Part shown: one piece after another, positions 45,361 through 57,440 of the stretch
Position numbering within the stretch: the stretch's first letter is position 1
How the letters are laid out: every line of letters begins with the position of its first letter
Source of the DNA: Galeopsis tetrahit
Taxonomy: Eukaryota > Streptophyta > Magnoliopsida > Lamiales > Lamiaceae
NCBI GenBank assembly: GCA_963675135.1
Contig: OY776131.1
Span: 29,379,881-29,443,880, forward strand
Direction: 5' to 3'
DNA: 64,000 nucleotides
The notes under the pieces: generated by a model
The model's input: only the letters and a program-made list of their open reading frames with translations
Told to the model about the DNA's origin: nothing
The model's database searches: none
Position numbers and translations under genes: made by a program

Positions 45361-45639
45361 ATATAAATAAAAAATCGAAATTGAAATTAGGGGGGTGCAA
45401 ATCATTATTGGGTGAACTAAAAAAATTTGTGGGTGCGAGTTTATTGAGGGTGAACTGAGTAAACAGATGGGTGTGTGACTGGAATCTGAGGCCCAGTCCC
45501 AAGGAAGGCCCTATAGCTAGCTGGAAACTCATAGGTAGGGGGCATGGTGCATCCAAGTGTATACAAGTATTTGCCATAAAAAAATATTTTAAAAGATTTA
45601 TACAAGAATATTCTAAAAGATTTAGACTTATATCTCAAC

Positions 45640-46703
45640 CAAGAGTGCAGAGATATACCATCCTCTTCGAATCAATCTGAAACACATCTTTGGTGGAATA
45701 AGATCTGGAATTTGAATGTGTCACCAAAGATTAGAATCTTTGCATGAAAATTATGTCAAGAGTTAATAGCAACGGAAGGAAACCTTGCTAAGAGGCACAT
45801 CCAAATTCATCACGTTTGTGGTTTATGTGGAGCTTCCATGCCAAACACGAATCATGCTATCTTTCAATGCCAAAAGGTTCGAAATATTTGGAAAGTTTTG
45901 AGTATGGATCAGTTGATTAAAAAAGGAGCTCATTTGACATCTATGCAACTTCTGTCATTTCTTTTTTACTGCAAAACATGTCCTCTACATGAGGAAATCA
46001 TTATGGTTGCATGGGGAATTTGGCGTGAAAGATGTAGAGTTTTGCATGACCCCAATTTCATGCATGGGCATCTGAATGTTAGGATTGTGGATAGAGTGCT
46101 GGGATATCTTCGAAGCTTCCAAGATAATGAGATTAGCCAGGGCAGAAAAAAGATGAACGCTCCTAGCTTCTGCGCGGTTGATGGAGATGGACATGATAGG
46201 TTGTGCATTGAAACGGACGCAACTTTCAACTCTAAAGTTAGAAAATTTGGAATAGGGGAATCATACTTCCAGAAATATAAGCCATCCTTTTTCCAAAGTC
46301 ATACCACCTCATCGTAGCCCGTTGGGGGCTGAGCTAGAAGCAATCTGGACAGGGCTTAAGGAGGCACGACGAATGGGCTTTACAGAGATTATCCTAAAAT
46401 CAGTTTCGCAGCAAGCCATACAACTTATTGAGGGAGGTAAGCGAGGAGCTGGCCCAGAATTCAGGAAGGCATGCAAGATTAGGCAACTCTCGTTGGAATT
46501 TGTTGTGTGCAAATTCGGTTACCTCCCACGAGTCAATAACATGAAAGCGCACAAGTTGGTGCAAAGTGCGGTTTACTCTACCACTTCACACGACTGAAAT
46601 GAAGTAGTTCTCTTGAAAGTTTAGGGGTGGATCGGGATTCTGGGCCTCTGCGGCCTTGGCGGTTTTTTCATCTTACTCCTACTTTCTCCTAAAAAAAAAA
46701 AAT
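45640..46703 (+). mobile_element. 5'-truncated LINE fragment
   Basis: Coding-like sequence of the LINE 3' end (zinc-binding and RNase H part) followed by a poly-A run at 46692-46703. The 5' limit is uncertain. Confidence 0.7.
45660..46597 (+). pseudogene. LINE ORF2 C-terminal remnant (zinc-binding region, RNase H)
   Basis: A reading-through segment THLWWNKIWNLNVSPKIRIF (with stops) leads to 45838-46317, which contains NHAIFQCQKVRNIW and IMVAWGIWRERCRVLHD, typical of the region between reverse transcriptase and RNase H in plant LINEs. The RNase H start is visible as CIETDATFNS. Sequence continues in another frame at 46322-46597 (LGAELEAIWTGLKEARRMGF-like). Frameshifts and stops make it inactive. 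Confidence 0.8.
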
Positions 46704-47368
46704 TATAACTACTTCACGTTTTTCAATATAATACTTCGATATTGTTGGTCGTAATTTCGGATCACGTTTTAATAATTGAATATTAAATATCTTATTGATT
46801 TCAACCTTCAAAGATTTTGTATGACAACTTTCATCGTTATGTATACATGGATTTAACTATGATGCTTGAGTTTTTTCATTTTTTTTTAAAAGAAAAAATT
46901 CTATTGTATGTGGCTTTTTCAACTACAAAAGAATTAAATACAACTTAATTAATTAGAATATTACATTAAATTCCAAATTATAAACTATTAGTCAACCATT
47001 ACTTATATGACTATTATGTATCTTTGAGCTACAAAGTAAATTTAAAAAACATATCAATTAATAAGCGAAGGACTAATTTTAAACAATTATGGATTAAATA
47101 TTTGAAGAATAAATAAAATTATAAATTAACAAATAATAAATTAAAATAAATAATATATAAATATAAATTAAATGTGTATTTGCAATGGCGGGAAAATTCA
47201 AATTTGAAATCATATCACACAAATACCTATGGGTTATAAATCATACATAAAGTCAATCCTCAATTTTAAATCATATCACACAAATATCTATAAATCATAC
47301 ATAAAGTCAATCTTATAAATACATATAAACCTTATATAGATATCTATAAATCCTATACAAAATCTATA
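46704..47368. other. Spacer, with a short local duplication
   Basis: AT-rich. ATCATATCACACAAATA and TAAATCATACATAAAGTCAA recur at 47208-47315. No gene seen. Confidence 0.45.
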
Positions 47369-47586
47369 AGACTTCATTTGGATGGAGAGAATTGATCTAT
47401 GGATTTCAAATTCATCATCCAAATCCACCATCCAAATCCACTCCACTTGTTTGGATTATCAAATACTTAGATTTGAGAGGATTTGAAATCCTCATTAAAA
47501 CCATGTCATTTGAAATCCATCTATTTTTAAATCATTTCATTTGAAATATCTTCTCAAATCAAATCCCCCTATCCAAATACAACCTA
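47369..47586. mobile_element. MITE-like element
   Basis: GACTTCATTTGGATGGAG and, inverted, GGTTGTATTTGGATAGGGGG are end repeats about 215 bp apart. The interior has several ATTTGAAATCC motifs. No target duplication seen. Confidence 0.5.
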
Positions 47587-47899
47587 ACATAAAATTAAAT
47601 CCTATCCAACTTAAACCTCAAAACAAACTCAAATACATACAAGTCATTCGAATTTTGAAATCCATTAGATTTTAAAACTCTCAAAATTCCAAAATAATCG
47701 TAGACGTATGTAGCTCGAGTTTGTGTGAGTTTTCTGATTTTGAAAGGAATTAACTCATTAAGAATGGGAATTAGTTATGATTAAGGTAAATTAACTTATC
47801 TCAACTTTTATAGGCTATTCGATAGTTAAGATTAAAGGTAAATTAACTAATCTCAACTTATCTCCTCATAATTCCAGTCTAATCAATCTTAACTTTAAA

Positions 47900-48760
47900 A
47901 TAAGACCTTGAATTTGTACCTCCATGATTGTTTGATACACTCCCTCGATTGATACACTATTCCCAAATATAAAGATTACTAAATACACTCTCCATGAATT
48001 GTCTAAAATACCATATCCGACCTAAAGCAATGTTAGTAAATACACCCCACTTTCTTCTTTTCTTCTTCCTCCTAATTTTTCTCATTTCTCTCCATCCTCC
48101 CATTTTCTTTCTTATTTTATTCTTTATCCTTCCATTTTTTTCTTCTACAAAAGACTTCTCCTCCACTCCCCCGCCCCTACCTCATCGTCACCACCCATGC
48201 ACCAGTCCACCACCCTCTCCCTACCTCCTCCCTCCCCGCCCCGCCCCGCCCCGCCCAACCTCTCCCTACTTTCCCCACTTATTTTTCTTACTTTCTTTTT
48301 TTAATATTTTTTTGGTTTTATAATTTTTTATGAACTGGTTTGAAATTATACGGAGTATTAATTTTTGATAATCTCTTATCGACAAATTTTACAACTTTCG
48401 ATTACTCATTATTGAAAATTATGAAAAAAATAGTTTTTTTTTTCGTCAAACTAGTCTTGAAATCTACACTATTTTTCGACAAACTATTGTAAAAAAAAAG
48501 TGTGAATTTTGACACTGATTTGTCGAAAAATATCAAAAAAATCTTGAGACTTTTTTTTTAAAATTTCGACACCGATTGGATGGAGGCGGTGGTGGTGGCG
48601 ACATCGACTGCTGTTGAATGTTGGTGGTGTATCTACTAAATTAGAAATTAGGATTTGTATCTAAAAGGGTGTGGTAGTTATTTTACAAAATTATTACAAT
48701 TATAAATAAAAAGGAGTGTATAGAACAAAGACTAGAGGTGTAAATAACCTTACCCTTATA
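47900..48760. mobile_element. MULE-like element with GC-rich pyrimidine interior
   Basis: Diverged inverted arms share GATACACTCC, AAAATA(A)CTACC-type and GTAGATACACC-type pieces (left 47930-48045, right 48625-48750). A C-rich block (48160-48265) lies inside. No transposase. Ends approximate. Confidence 0.45.
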
Positions 48761-49851
48761 AATTTGAGGCAAAAGCCCATTATGCAGTGGGCATGGGCCC
48801 TCCACCGTACCGTACTTGGACTTTTAAATGGGTTGTAGTTGTTGGGTTGGGCTAGCAGTTGGCATGCTGGCAGCCTATATGAAAAAAGCGTGGTGTATTT
48901 GCCTCTCCATGAATGTTATATGCACTCCCGATACATGTACCCAAAAAAACACACTTAATATACCTTTTTCTCTCAAAATTACATATGATAAATGCACTCC
49001 CACTCGTACCCTAATTTTTCTCTTCTTCCTCCCTCCCACCTATCCAACCCGCTGCCGCCACCCTTCGCCGAGTGCCGCCCAGTGCCCAGTGCCGCCGACG
49101 CATGTCGTCCTTCGCCCAAGCCATCGTCACCCTTGCCCTCCTCCTTCCTCGTTTTTTATTTTATTTTTCATTTTTGTGCACACAGGTGGCGACGCCGCCG
49201 CCCTACCCCATTCGCGATCGAACCGACGTCTCCTCCTCCCTTCTATTTTTTTTAATTTGTGCAACAAGCAGCGGTGGCGTTGCCCCCTTCGCCCAGTGAC
49301 GCCACTGCCGCCCTAACTTCCGCCTCCCTGAATCCCACCCAAGCCGCCTGCGAAACAGGTAGGGTTTTTTTTTATTATTATTTTCGACAATTTCTTGTTG
49401 AATTTTTTGATAAAATGTTGTCGACAAGGGTGTTTTCGTCGACAAACTATAGTCGAACATGTTCGACATTGATTTATCGATTTTGTTTTTAAAAAAAAAT
49501 ATAAATTTTTGGGGTGATCTTGTGTAATTACATGTATGCATCGTACTCCAATTAGCTTAAAGTTAAAATCATAAGTCCATTTAATTTAAATGTTAAAATA
49601 AATATAGTTGTTAATCACTCTAATTTAATCTTTCTATATATTTTAATATATTTTAATTTTTTGACAAAATAATTAAAAAAAAAATCAGTCTTTTTTATTC
49701 ATTTGAAAAATAAATTAAATAATCAAAATATTTAATATGACTTGAATTACTATATGCAAATTTAATACTACATATTATAAATGTAATTAAGTTGTTACAT
49801 CAACAAAAACACTATAAAAAAATAGTTTACTACATAAAAGAATACGTATTA
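48761..49851. other. Spacer with a second GC-rich block
   Basis: At 48890-49010 the sequence resembles the arm of the preceding element (GCACTCCC, CCATGAATG), and a GC-rich block follows (49025-49350). The open frames there are Pro/Ser-rich and unconvincing. No gene called. Confidence 0.4.
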
Positions 49852-50143
49852 CTCCCTCCGTCCAATTTCATTATTCCCACTTTCCTTTTTTGGTTGTCCA
49901 ATTTTATTATGCCCATACTCTTTTTGGAAACAATACTATTCATACTACTTTATCTCCACCCTCCTACCATCACTTATTTACCCACTTTGCCATTCACTTT
50001 ATTCATAAACAATCATTTATTTATAAATGGACCCCACAATACCCCATCATACCCTCAACCTATCTACTTTATGAATAAACTAATCAATATTCATTAAAAC
50101 TCGTGCCCGGAGAAGTGGACATAATAAAATTGGACGGAGGGAG
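49852..50143. mobile_element. Stowaway-like MITE
   Basis: CTCCCTCCGTCCAATTTCATT at 49852 and AAAATTGGACGGAGGGAG ending at 50143 are inverted ends, with TA on both sides (49850-49851, 50144-50145). 292 bp. Same family as 51474-51818. Confidence 0.9.
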
Positions 50144-50145
50144 TA

Positions 50146-50810
50146 TTATATAAAGAAGTTTGTGTTATTACTACATGTACTAATGTGTAACTAAATAAAA
50201 AACTATATGTTACTACATACTACAATTCGAATTACTACGTTGAAAAGTGTTTGTTACTATATATATGTAACTTTATCAAATGATTCAATAAAAGAATGGG
50301 TATTACAACATGGTTATTGTGTATTAGTACATGCAATAATATATGTTCACTCTCTAATTCTTTGTTCTTTAAATTAATTACTTTCTAAAATCTCAATATT
50401 AAAAATTAGAACTCACTTTAGGCGATCAGAACTCATCTCGCCATAATCCACACTCATTTTTATCTCATTCCGCCTCCTTAATGCTTTACCATTTGAAATT
50501 TCTTATTTTGGGAATGATAACAATTTCATTACGGGTCCGAGGTGGGGGCGACTCAAATAACACAATTTGGAGTGGGTTGAAATTGCATTCCTAGCGAGTA
50601 AGGGACTTACTCAGATTTCGACTAGAACTTGTAGGTATGGAGTACACAATTTATATCATATGGAGTTGAGTCTAAATAAGAACTGACTCCACGCGGCTTA
50701 TTTTTTTATTTTGACCATTTTAAACAATATTAAAAAAAACTTTCTATTTTTTTTATTGACACGTTTTAATTTTTTTTTTTAAACTCATCTTAAATAATTA
50801 AAAAAAAAGA
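50146..50810. other. Spacer, no gene seen
   Basis: AT-rich. Nothing recognised. Confidence 0.45.
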
Positions 50811-51400
50811 AACACAATATTACTAAAAAGTACAACATAATATTATTAAAAAGTGCAAGTTGATATATCTAAAAAATGCAACACACAACACAATATTAAT
50901 AAAATGGGTAAGACATATATAACTGAAAAATGCAACTCAATATTACTAAAAAGTATTAGTCACTATACCCAAAAAGTGTAAGTGTCTAACTGAAAAGTGC
51001 AACATATTTTTTATTAAAAAGTGCAAGTGAGTATAACTAAAAAAATATAACACAATAATAGTGAAAAATGTAAGTTATTATAACGGAAAAGTGCAAGTCA
51101 TTATAACTGAAAAGTGCAACATAATATTTAATGAAAAGTGTAAGTTATTATAACTGAAAAGTGCAACAAAATATTACTGAAAAGTGTAACTCAATTTTTA
51201 ATGAAAAGTGTAAGTCACTATAATTAAAAAGTGCAACACAGTTTTAATGAAAAGTGTAAGACATTGCAACTGAAAAGTGCAACACTGAATCTACACAATA
51301 CTTGGTCAACTCAAATTTTAAAAAGTCAACACTGAAAATATTAGTATTAAAAAGTGTAAGTCAATATAATTGAAAAGTGCAACACAATCAAAAAAATAAA
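50811..51400. repeat. AAAAGTG(C/T)AA degenerate array
   Basis: AAAAGTGCAAC and AAAAGTGTAAGT alternate more than twenty times, separated by ATAACTG, ACAATATTA and similar. A shorter stretch of the same motif occurs at 35115-35262. Confidence 0.85.
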
Positions 51401-51473
51401 ATAAAAAGTTGACTTAGTCAACTCAAGTTCTTATATAGACTTGAGTCTACACAAGACCTACTCATCCATTATA

Positions 51474-51818
51474 ATCCATCCGTCCAATTTTATTATGCCC
51501 ACTTTTTCGGGCTTAATGAATATTGATTAGTTTATGTATAAAGTAGATAAGTTGGAGGTATGATGGGATGTTGTGGGGTCCATTTATAAGTAAAGTGATT
51601 GTTTATGAATAAAGTTAGTGACAATTTGAGTAAATAAGTGATGGTATAGGTAAAGTGATTGTTTATGAATAAAGTTAGTGACAATTTGAGTAAATAAGTG
51701 ATGGTTGGAGGGTGAAGATAAAGTAGTGTGAATAATATTATTTCTAAAAAGGGAATGGGCATAATAAAATCGGACAATCAAAAAAGGAAGGTGAAAATAA
51801 TGAAATTGGACGGAGGGA
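51474..51818. mobile_element. Stowaway-like MITE, inverted relative to 49852-50143
   Basis: Degenerate left end ATCCATCCGTCCAATTTTATT and intact right end AAATTGGACGGAGGGAG, TA on both sides (51472-51473, 51819-51820). The interior matches the neighbouring family member in inverse orientation and has a 60-bp tandem duplication (51590-51707) that it lacks. Confidence 0.88.
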
Positions 51819-51820
51819 GT

Positions 51821-52016
51821 AAATTAAAAAAAAAAAAATTTTGTAAAAATAATAAATATATATTTTTAAAAATCTGCCATAAATTTTAGATTTGTATTGA
51901 AAAATAAATAAAATAATTTTGGGAATATGGGTGGTGTTGGTCCCAAAAGGAGTGTGACACGTGTATGGGGTGGGGGGGGGGGGGGAATACACGTGTATGT
52001 GTTTTTAAAAAACTTT
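51821..52016. other. Spacer with a long G run
   Basis: A run of about fourteen G near 51972-51985. Otherwise AT-rich. Confidence 0.5.
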
Positions 52017-52853
52017 TGCAATTAAATCAACACAAATAATCAGAGTCAAATAAGTTGTACATTATGTCAAGTTCTATGAAAATACCAAATAGAATATTCT
52101 AACAGAACTTAACAGTAAGCAACTTGTATGCGGAATAAATGATAGGCCCTATTATACTCCTTGAATAATATGCACTTAAGTACTAAGTTACCAAATAGCA
52201 ATAAGCAATTATAACAACACAAAATCTTAAGTAAGAAGATAAGTGCAGTAAATAAGAACACAAGACGTATAGTGGTTCGGAGGCTAAACTGCTCCTACAT
52301 CCACTCTCCTAATTTAATAGGATAATTTCTTAATCACTTGGAATTAACTTGCTTTTACAGTGTCAAGGTGCACTCTACTTCTTCTTCTCCTCTTCTCTTG
52401 ATTTCTTACAACCTTCTCTCGTTGCAATACTCTCAACACTTCTACGAACTCAACAATACTCTCAATCTATCTCTCAAGGTGAAAGTAGGGTTTTGTTCTT
52501 ATACCAACTAAGTGTGATATCCTTTACAGTTTAAGAACAAATGTAAAGGCTAGGATATCACTTTCTAGGCTTAGGATAGTGAAACAGTAAGCTTGCCTAG
52601 TGGGGACTAAAGATAACACTCACAAACGAATATGCTTAAAAGCTTTATCTCTCGAGTGTTTTGAATACTTTTGAATGCTAAAATATTGCTAGAATGTGTA
52701 TGGCTTGTGTGTCCCGTAAGCTTGAAATGATTCAAGATATGGCCTATTTATAGATGAAGCAAAACTATCCGTTGGTGGAGATAGCAAGCTTATCCATAAA
52801 TTTGAACTTTCAAAATTAAATTTTATTTTATTAATATAAACCATATCCCAACA
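52017..52853 (-). repeat. 3' LTR of element A
   Basis: 837 bp with TG...CA ends. On the minus strand it starts TGTTGGGATATGG right after the polypurine tract. It holds GTGGTTCGGAGG...CTACATCCACTCTC, a motif also present in LTR B. The partner LTR is not in the window. Confidence 0.72.
52744..52753 (-). promoter_or_regulatory. TATA box in LTR A
   Basis: CTATAAATAG on the minus strand, about 100 bp into the LTR. Confidence 0.5.
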
Positions 52854-52872
52854 ATTTCCCCCTTTTTGATGA
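52854..52872 (-). other. Polypurine tract of element A
   Basis: TCATCAAAAAGGGGGAAAT on the minus strand directly before the LTR start. Primer for second-strand synthesis. Confidence 0.75.
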
Positions 52873-53567
52873 TGCCAAAACCTACTTACTTCAAAAGATC
52901 CATAGGGATTTCTTTTTCAGTGGATTTGACAAAAACAGGACAACTAGCATGTATTTTCTATACTTAGAGAATTTCACAGAATAAATTCAGATTATTAACT
53001 TAAAAGGGCTAAGTTCTCTGAGTTCTATAAAACTTAATCTAAGCGAGAATCATAAAAAAAAATTGCTAGAGCCTATTTTTAGACAATAATAACACAAGTA
53101 GAAAGACTCAAAAATTGTTGTCCAGTGCATGAAATCGATAATCATCATCCAAATAAAATAGCACAGAGTAAGAGCAGAAAGTTGTAAGTTCTAGCTCTTA
53201 AAGAGCAACAATTGTTTGGAAATTGAAATTAAACATAGATAAAAAGTTCATGATAATTTGAATCTTGACTTGACCTTCAGCAGCTTCATCACTTGTCTGC
53301 ATCTGATTTCTTCTTCAGAAAGATTGGGAGTTATTTAAACAGTGGAGTCAGCCCATACGATGCAAAGTGCCTGTTCTTCAAGGCCATGACTTCTTCATTC
53401 TTCCCAATCAAGTCTTCATCTTTGACAAGTTGCACAAACTCATCAGTAATAGCTTTCCTATCAATTCCATTTCCATCAGCTTTCATTGGTGGAGACCAGA
53501 AGATCAGTTCAGGAGCCTTGACAACCACTTTCTCCTTCTGAGCAGCTCCTAAGATCTTTGTGTACAG

Positions 53568-56072
53568 TTATGGATAGTTCTTCATCATAAACCGTTCATA
53601 TAGACCATCAATGTCTTCAAAATCTCCCCATCTCTTAACAACATAGAAGAGATGATCCCATACTCGATTTGCTTCTTCCCAAGCACCATTGAGTTCAGCA
53701 GGAACCCAACTGTCAGTATGAGGGAGTCTTTTCAAGGTCTCAATCTTCCACTTAGCTCTGTTCTCCATCATTAGAGCATAAGAACTCTTGTAGGATTTTG
53801 AATTTCCTAGAAGGAAGTTATTGTGCCTCTTTAGCCTGCACTCTTCAGCATCTTTAAACATTTTTGTCCTTTCTTCAATAACAAGCCTCCTTACTCCTCT
53901 TCTGGTCTCTGCATCTTGACCAGCTCCTTCAGCAAAAATATTTGCAACTTCTTCAAAACCAGGAGTTTTGGTTTTTTCAGGCTCAGCAGCAACTTCAGGA
54001 GAAACTCTCCTTACAGGTAACTTATCCTCCCTTCTTACTAAGGTTAGAGTTTCCATCTCTTGCAACTCTTCATCATCATCAGGTCCACTTGACTTGTATT
54101 TCTTGCTCTTCTCATAATCAGAAATCTCAGCAAACTTCTTTCTCTTCTGAGTGAGTTTCCTAATCTTTCCACTTCTGGTTTTGGGGCAGTCCTCCTCCTT
54201 TGTCACATCAGTAATTTCCAGTTTCCCCTTACCAGTGCCTTTGCTTCCTTCCCCCTTACTCTTCTCTTCCCCCTTTTTCTTTTCTTCCCCCTTTTTGACA
54301 TCATCAAATGCCTTAAGGTTAATGGGGTCAGCAGGGTTCGCATCAATCTTAGCCACAGTAGGTGAAAGTTCTTGTTGATATGTATCCATTCTCTTCATTT
54401 GGGCAGAAATGGGGTCAACATGACTTAGCAAAAAAGCAGAGACTGTGGAGCTTACAGATTCTTCCACTTGCTTCTTCACAGCTTGATCAACTTGGTTTCT
54501 CATCACCTTTATTAACACCATATCCAAGTTGGCCTTGAATAGGTCAGAAGCAGCATCACGTGAACTCTTTACAGTTTCTCTTATCAGATGATCTCTTTGA
54601 CTCCCCATAGACTGAGTCAGTTTTTCAATGTCCTTTGACAACATCTGAGAAATTTCATCCTTCTCCTTAGTAACATCATCCTTTAACCTCAAAATCTCTT
54701 CTATTTCATTCTTAATCAAATCTTTTTAAGTGTGGAAGTATGTGATAACAGCATCTGACATGATCTTTGATGACTCACCAATCTTGAGGGTGGAGTCCTT
54801 CACTTCTTTTCCAACATTATCCATCTTTTTTATCAAAAGATTCAAAACTCTTTTCAACAGCCTCCAGCTTGATGGTTGTGGAGTTCACTTTTTCTTCCAG
54901 ACTTTCAACCTTGATACATAATTCCAAAGAATTATTATCCACAGTCTCCTCCAAATCTTCCATCCTTCTTGTCATTCTCCTTGCCTTAGAGTTTAAGTTG
55001 AGCAATGTCCTTTGCCGGGCTTCATTTGTGGGAATGATAGTTTCATCCAAACTGTCTCTGACATACTTTCCCATATTCAGGCAGAGACCTACAACATTCT
55101 CCAATCTTTTCCTTTCAGCTTCATCAATTTGTTCAGTCTGTGAATTGAACTCCTCATACACAGCTTTCAATCTTTTATCCTCCTCATCAATGATGCAGAC
55201 TTCAGTCAGTGGAAGAGCATCAAGGTGAATTGGGAACTCCATCGAGGTTGATGGTGCTGCAGCTATTGCCTCATTTTCCAAAGGCTTCTCCATAGCAGCT
55301 GGTTCCTTAGGTTTCACAGCTTCTTCCTCAGCAATATTGGCCTCCACTTCATCTTTCTTGGCCTCAGCTTCTGTGACTTCAGCAGGAGTTGACTCAATCA
55401 ACTCAACATCATGAATGATAGGTTTTTCAACAGTTTCCTCAGTTGGAATTTCATTCACAATTACAATCTCCATAGATTCAGTAGTTTGAACAGCAGGCTG
55501 TGCTTCTTTCAATATTTTCAATCAATTGACTCTGGTCAATTTCATCAATTTTCTCTCCTTCACTGGATTCTCCCTTCTTTATTTCCTCAATGACAGTATC
55601 AACTCCATCAAATAAATCTTTTTCATCAGTCTTTTCACCAACATTTTCTCCTTCATTGTTGTCTTCCTCCATGACAGCATTCTTTTCCTCTTCTTTGTCC
55701 TCAACAGTCTTGGACATCTCCTCTGATTTGTCCTCAGTACTTTTGGACATTTTCTCTGTTTTGTCCTCAGCTTGTTTGGACATTTCATCATCCTCTTCCA
55801 TCTTGTCTTCAAGATTCAGATCAATCCCAGCAATAATGGATTGAACAACTTCTTTCTGAATCTTAATATTCACTAAGTTGGCAAACAACCTTTCATCTGT
55901 CAGCTCAAATGTGGATTCCACCTCAGCAAACTTTGTTAACTTTGACTCCTCATTTTCCCACCAGTCCAGTCCCTTGGACTTAATAACCTTCCCAATATCA
56001 TACATAGACTTCATCCTTATGTCAACAATCAATCTAAGATCATAGATGGTGGATCTTTGTTGGTCCCAAAGT
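53568..56072 (-). pseudogene. 3' additional ORF of element A, split by frameshifts and truncated
   Basis: Three minus-strand open stretches follow one another: 56134-55478, 55521-54817 and 54719-53568 (383 codons). They look like one ancestral protein broken by two frameshifts. The first begins inside LTR B, so its N-terminus (KKSIHPSPLDFF) belongs to the inserted element. Features are acidic repeats of the type EDK(T/S)E(K/E)MSK(S/T), a coiled-coil-like Glu/Lys-rich stretch (RMEDLEETVDNN) and a basic tract with KKGEEKSKGEG. Function unknown; many Sireviruses have an env-like extra ORF at this position. Confidence 0.65.
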
Positions 56073-57421
56073 TGAGTTAAGATTGAGTAAGCTAAGAAAA
56101 AGTCTAGAGGGGAGGGGTGAATAGACTTTTTCAAATTCTATCAAAATATCAGAGTTTAAGTGCGGAAATGTGTTCTGTATGTTACTGTTCTTAGAATCAG
56201 ATCAGTACTAACAATATATCTTTTATACTCAACTTTTCTTTAAATCTTTTCTTTAGAAAACTTACTGTTCTTGGTTAAACAAATATTAAACAGATAATCA
56301 AAACAGAAAGTAAAGAACACAAGATTTTATAGTGGTTCGACAAATGTCTACATCCACTCTCACAACTCCAGTTGCGATATTTTATTACTCTTTTCTTCTT
56401 GAGTACTTGTAGCTTAGAGTCCCAAGATTAAGACTTTGATCTTGTCGATTACACTTCCAAGTGTATCTTCGATCTACTAGTAATTTCACAAGTAACTAGG
56501 ACACTTGTTTACACAATACAAACTTAAAATGAAAAGTAAAACTTCTCTTTGTAGTAGCCTTTGATTCTTCTCTTCAGATCTGTGGCTTCTCTTCAGTTCT
56601 TCTTTAATCTCCAACTCTGTGAGTTCTTGAATACTTGAATGCTTCTTGATTGCTCTTGAATAGTAATAGTATCAGTAGTCTTTTCAAGTAGAAGATCACA
56701 CGGTATTTATAAGATCTAGTATAACAGTTAGCAGTTTGTGAACTAACTCTCAACTAACTCATAACCGTTTCTTGTTGTAACTTCCTTCTTTGTAACTAAC
56801 TTAAAACTTATCCATAAGTCAGCATATCTTCAAATATATCTTCAGTTACGCTTCAAATAAGTTATCCAAACTTATTCTTCAATTCAACTAACTCAGCACA
56901 GTAAACTACTCTTCTTAGTTTTACTGCTCTTGGTCAGTCAGCACAGTTCTTCCAAAACTGTTCTTGCTTCCTTCAAAAACTTCTTTTAATCTTCTGAGCT
57001 TCATCTTACTCCTTTCGAATATCTTCATGCTCTGGAGTAGTCTTCTGATGTCTCTTATTCTTCTTTCTTCAATCTAATCTACTGTACTAACTTTTACAAT
57101 GCTGAATACAATAAAATACAACTTTACATATATAAAACCTATCTATACATCAACTGAACTATATACAGATGAGTACATCTAAGTCCTATACTATAAGCTG
57201 TCTATACAATTCATTCTCAGCTTAGTTCCTTAAACAGTTCATATATCAGATTAGTAAAACATAAGATCAGTAAACTCAGATTTCATAATACATTAAGATC
57301 AGTAATCCTAATTCATATATCTCACATAGAATCACATATATCCATAACTTCAAGTTGCTTTTGGCCATCAAAACATACAATCATCAATTAGAACATTGTT
57401 TATAGAATTCATATCCTAACA
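56073..57421 (-). repeat. 3' LTR of element B
   Basis: 1349 bp, TG...CA. On the minus strand it begins TGTTAGGATATGAATTC after the polypurine tract and ends ...TTAACTCA next to element A coding sequence. It contains CTATTCACCCCTCCCCTCTA near its end, common at copia LTR ends, and GTGGTTCG...CTACATCCACTCTC. The probable target duplication is AAAGT (56068-56072); the other side is outside the window. Confidence 0.75.
56704..56712 (-). promoter_or_regulatory. TATA box in LTR B
   Basis: TTATAAATA on the minus strand, inside the LTR and pointing toward its end. Confidence 0.45.
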
Positions 57422-57440
57422 ATTTCCCCCTTTTTGATGA
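57422..57440 (-). other. Polypurine tract of element B
   Basis: TCATCAAAAAGGGGGAAAT on the minus strand, identical to that of element A over its core and directly before the LTR. Confidence 0.78.

Larger units (their letters stand above)
42751..45473. mobile_element. Foldback/MULE-like element whose inverted arms are tandem arrays
   Basis: The left arm (about 42751-43200) and right arm (about 45150-45473) are inverse copies. Both hold TTTTTTATTTATATTTTAT at the outer side, then repeated ~60 bp units containing CTCATTTTATGAGTTCACCC. Between the arms lie a TAATACC-rich simple repeat (43500-44120) and a GC-rich block (44130-44790). There is no transposase and no clear target duplication, so the outer limits are approximate. 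Confidence 0.7.
52017..56072 (-). mobile_element. Sirevirus-like copia element A: 3' LTR and 3' ORF region
   Basis: On the minus strand: coding region (56072-53568), untranslated stretch, polypurine tract, LTR. The pol genes are not adjacent because element B is inserted at 56072/56073; they probably lie beyond the right window edge. Assignment to Sirevirus-like copia rests on the similar layout in element B, whose pol is copia type, and on the AAAAAGGGGGAAAT polypurine tract. Confidence 0.7.

Noticed and set aside
48828..49316. 162-codon frame, Cys/Pro-rich
   Set aside because: C-rich DNA is open in several frames at once; the translation is low complexity and lacks gene context.
51966..51986. 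Run of G as a possible G-quadruplex regulator
   Set aside because: A single homopolymer next to LTR A with no gene nearby; it could be a sequencing length artefact.
53942..54378. Plus-strand frames opposite the element A ORF
   Set aside because: Shadow frames of the charged minus-strand coding region; Ser/Leu/Phe-rich as expected for its complement.
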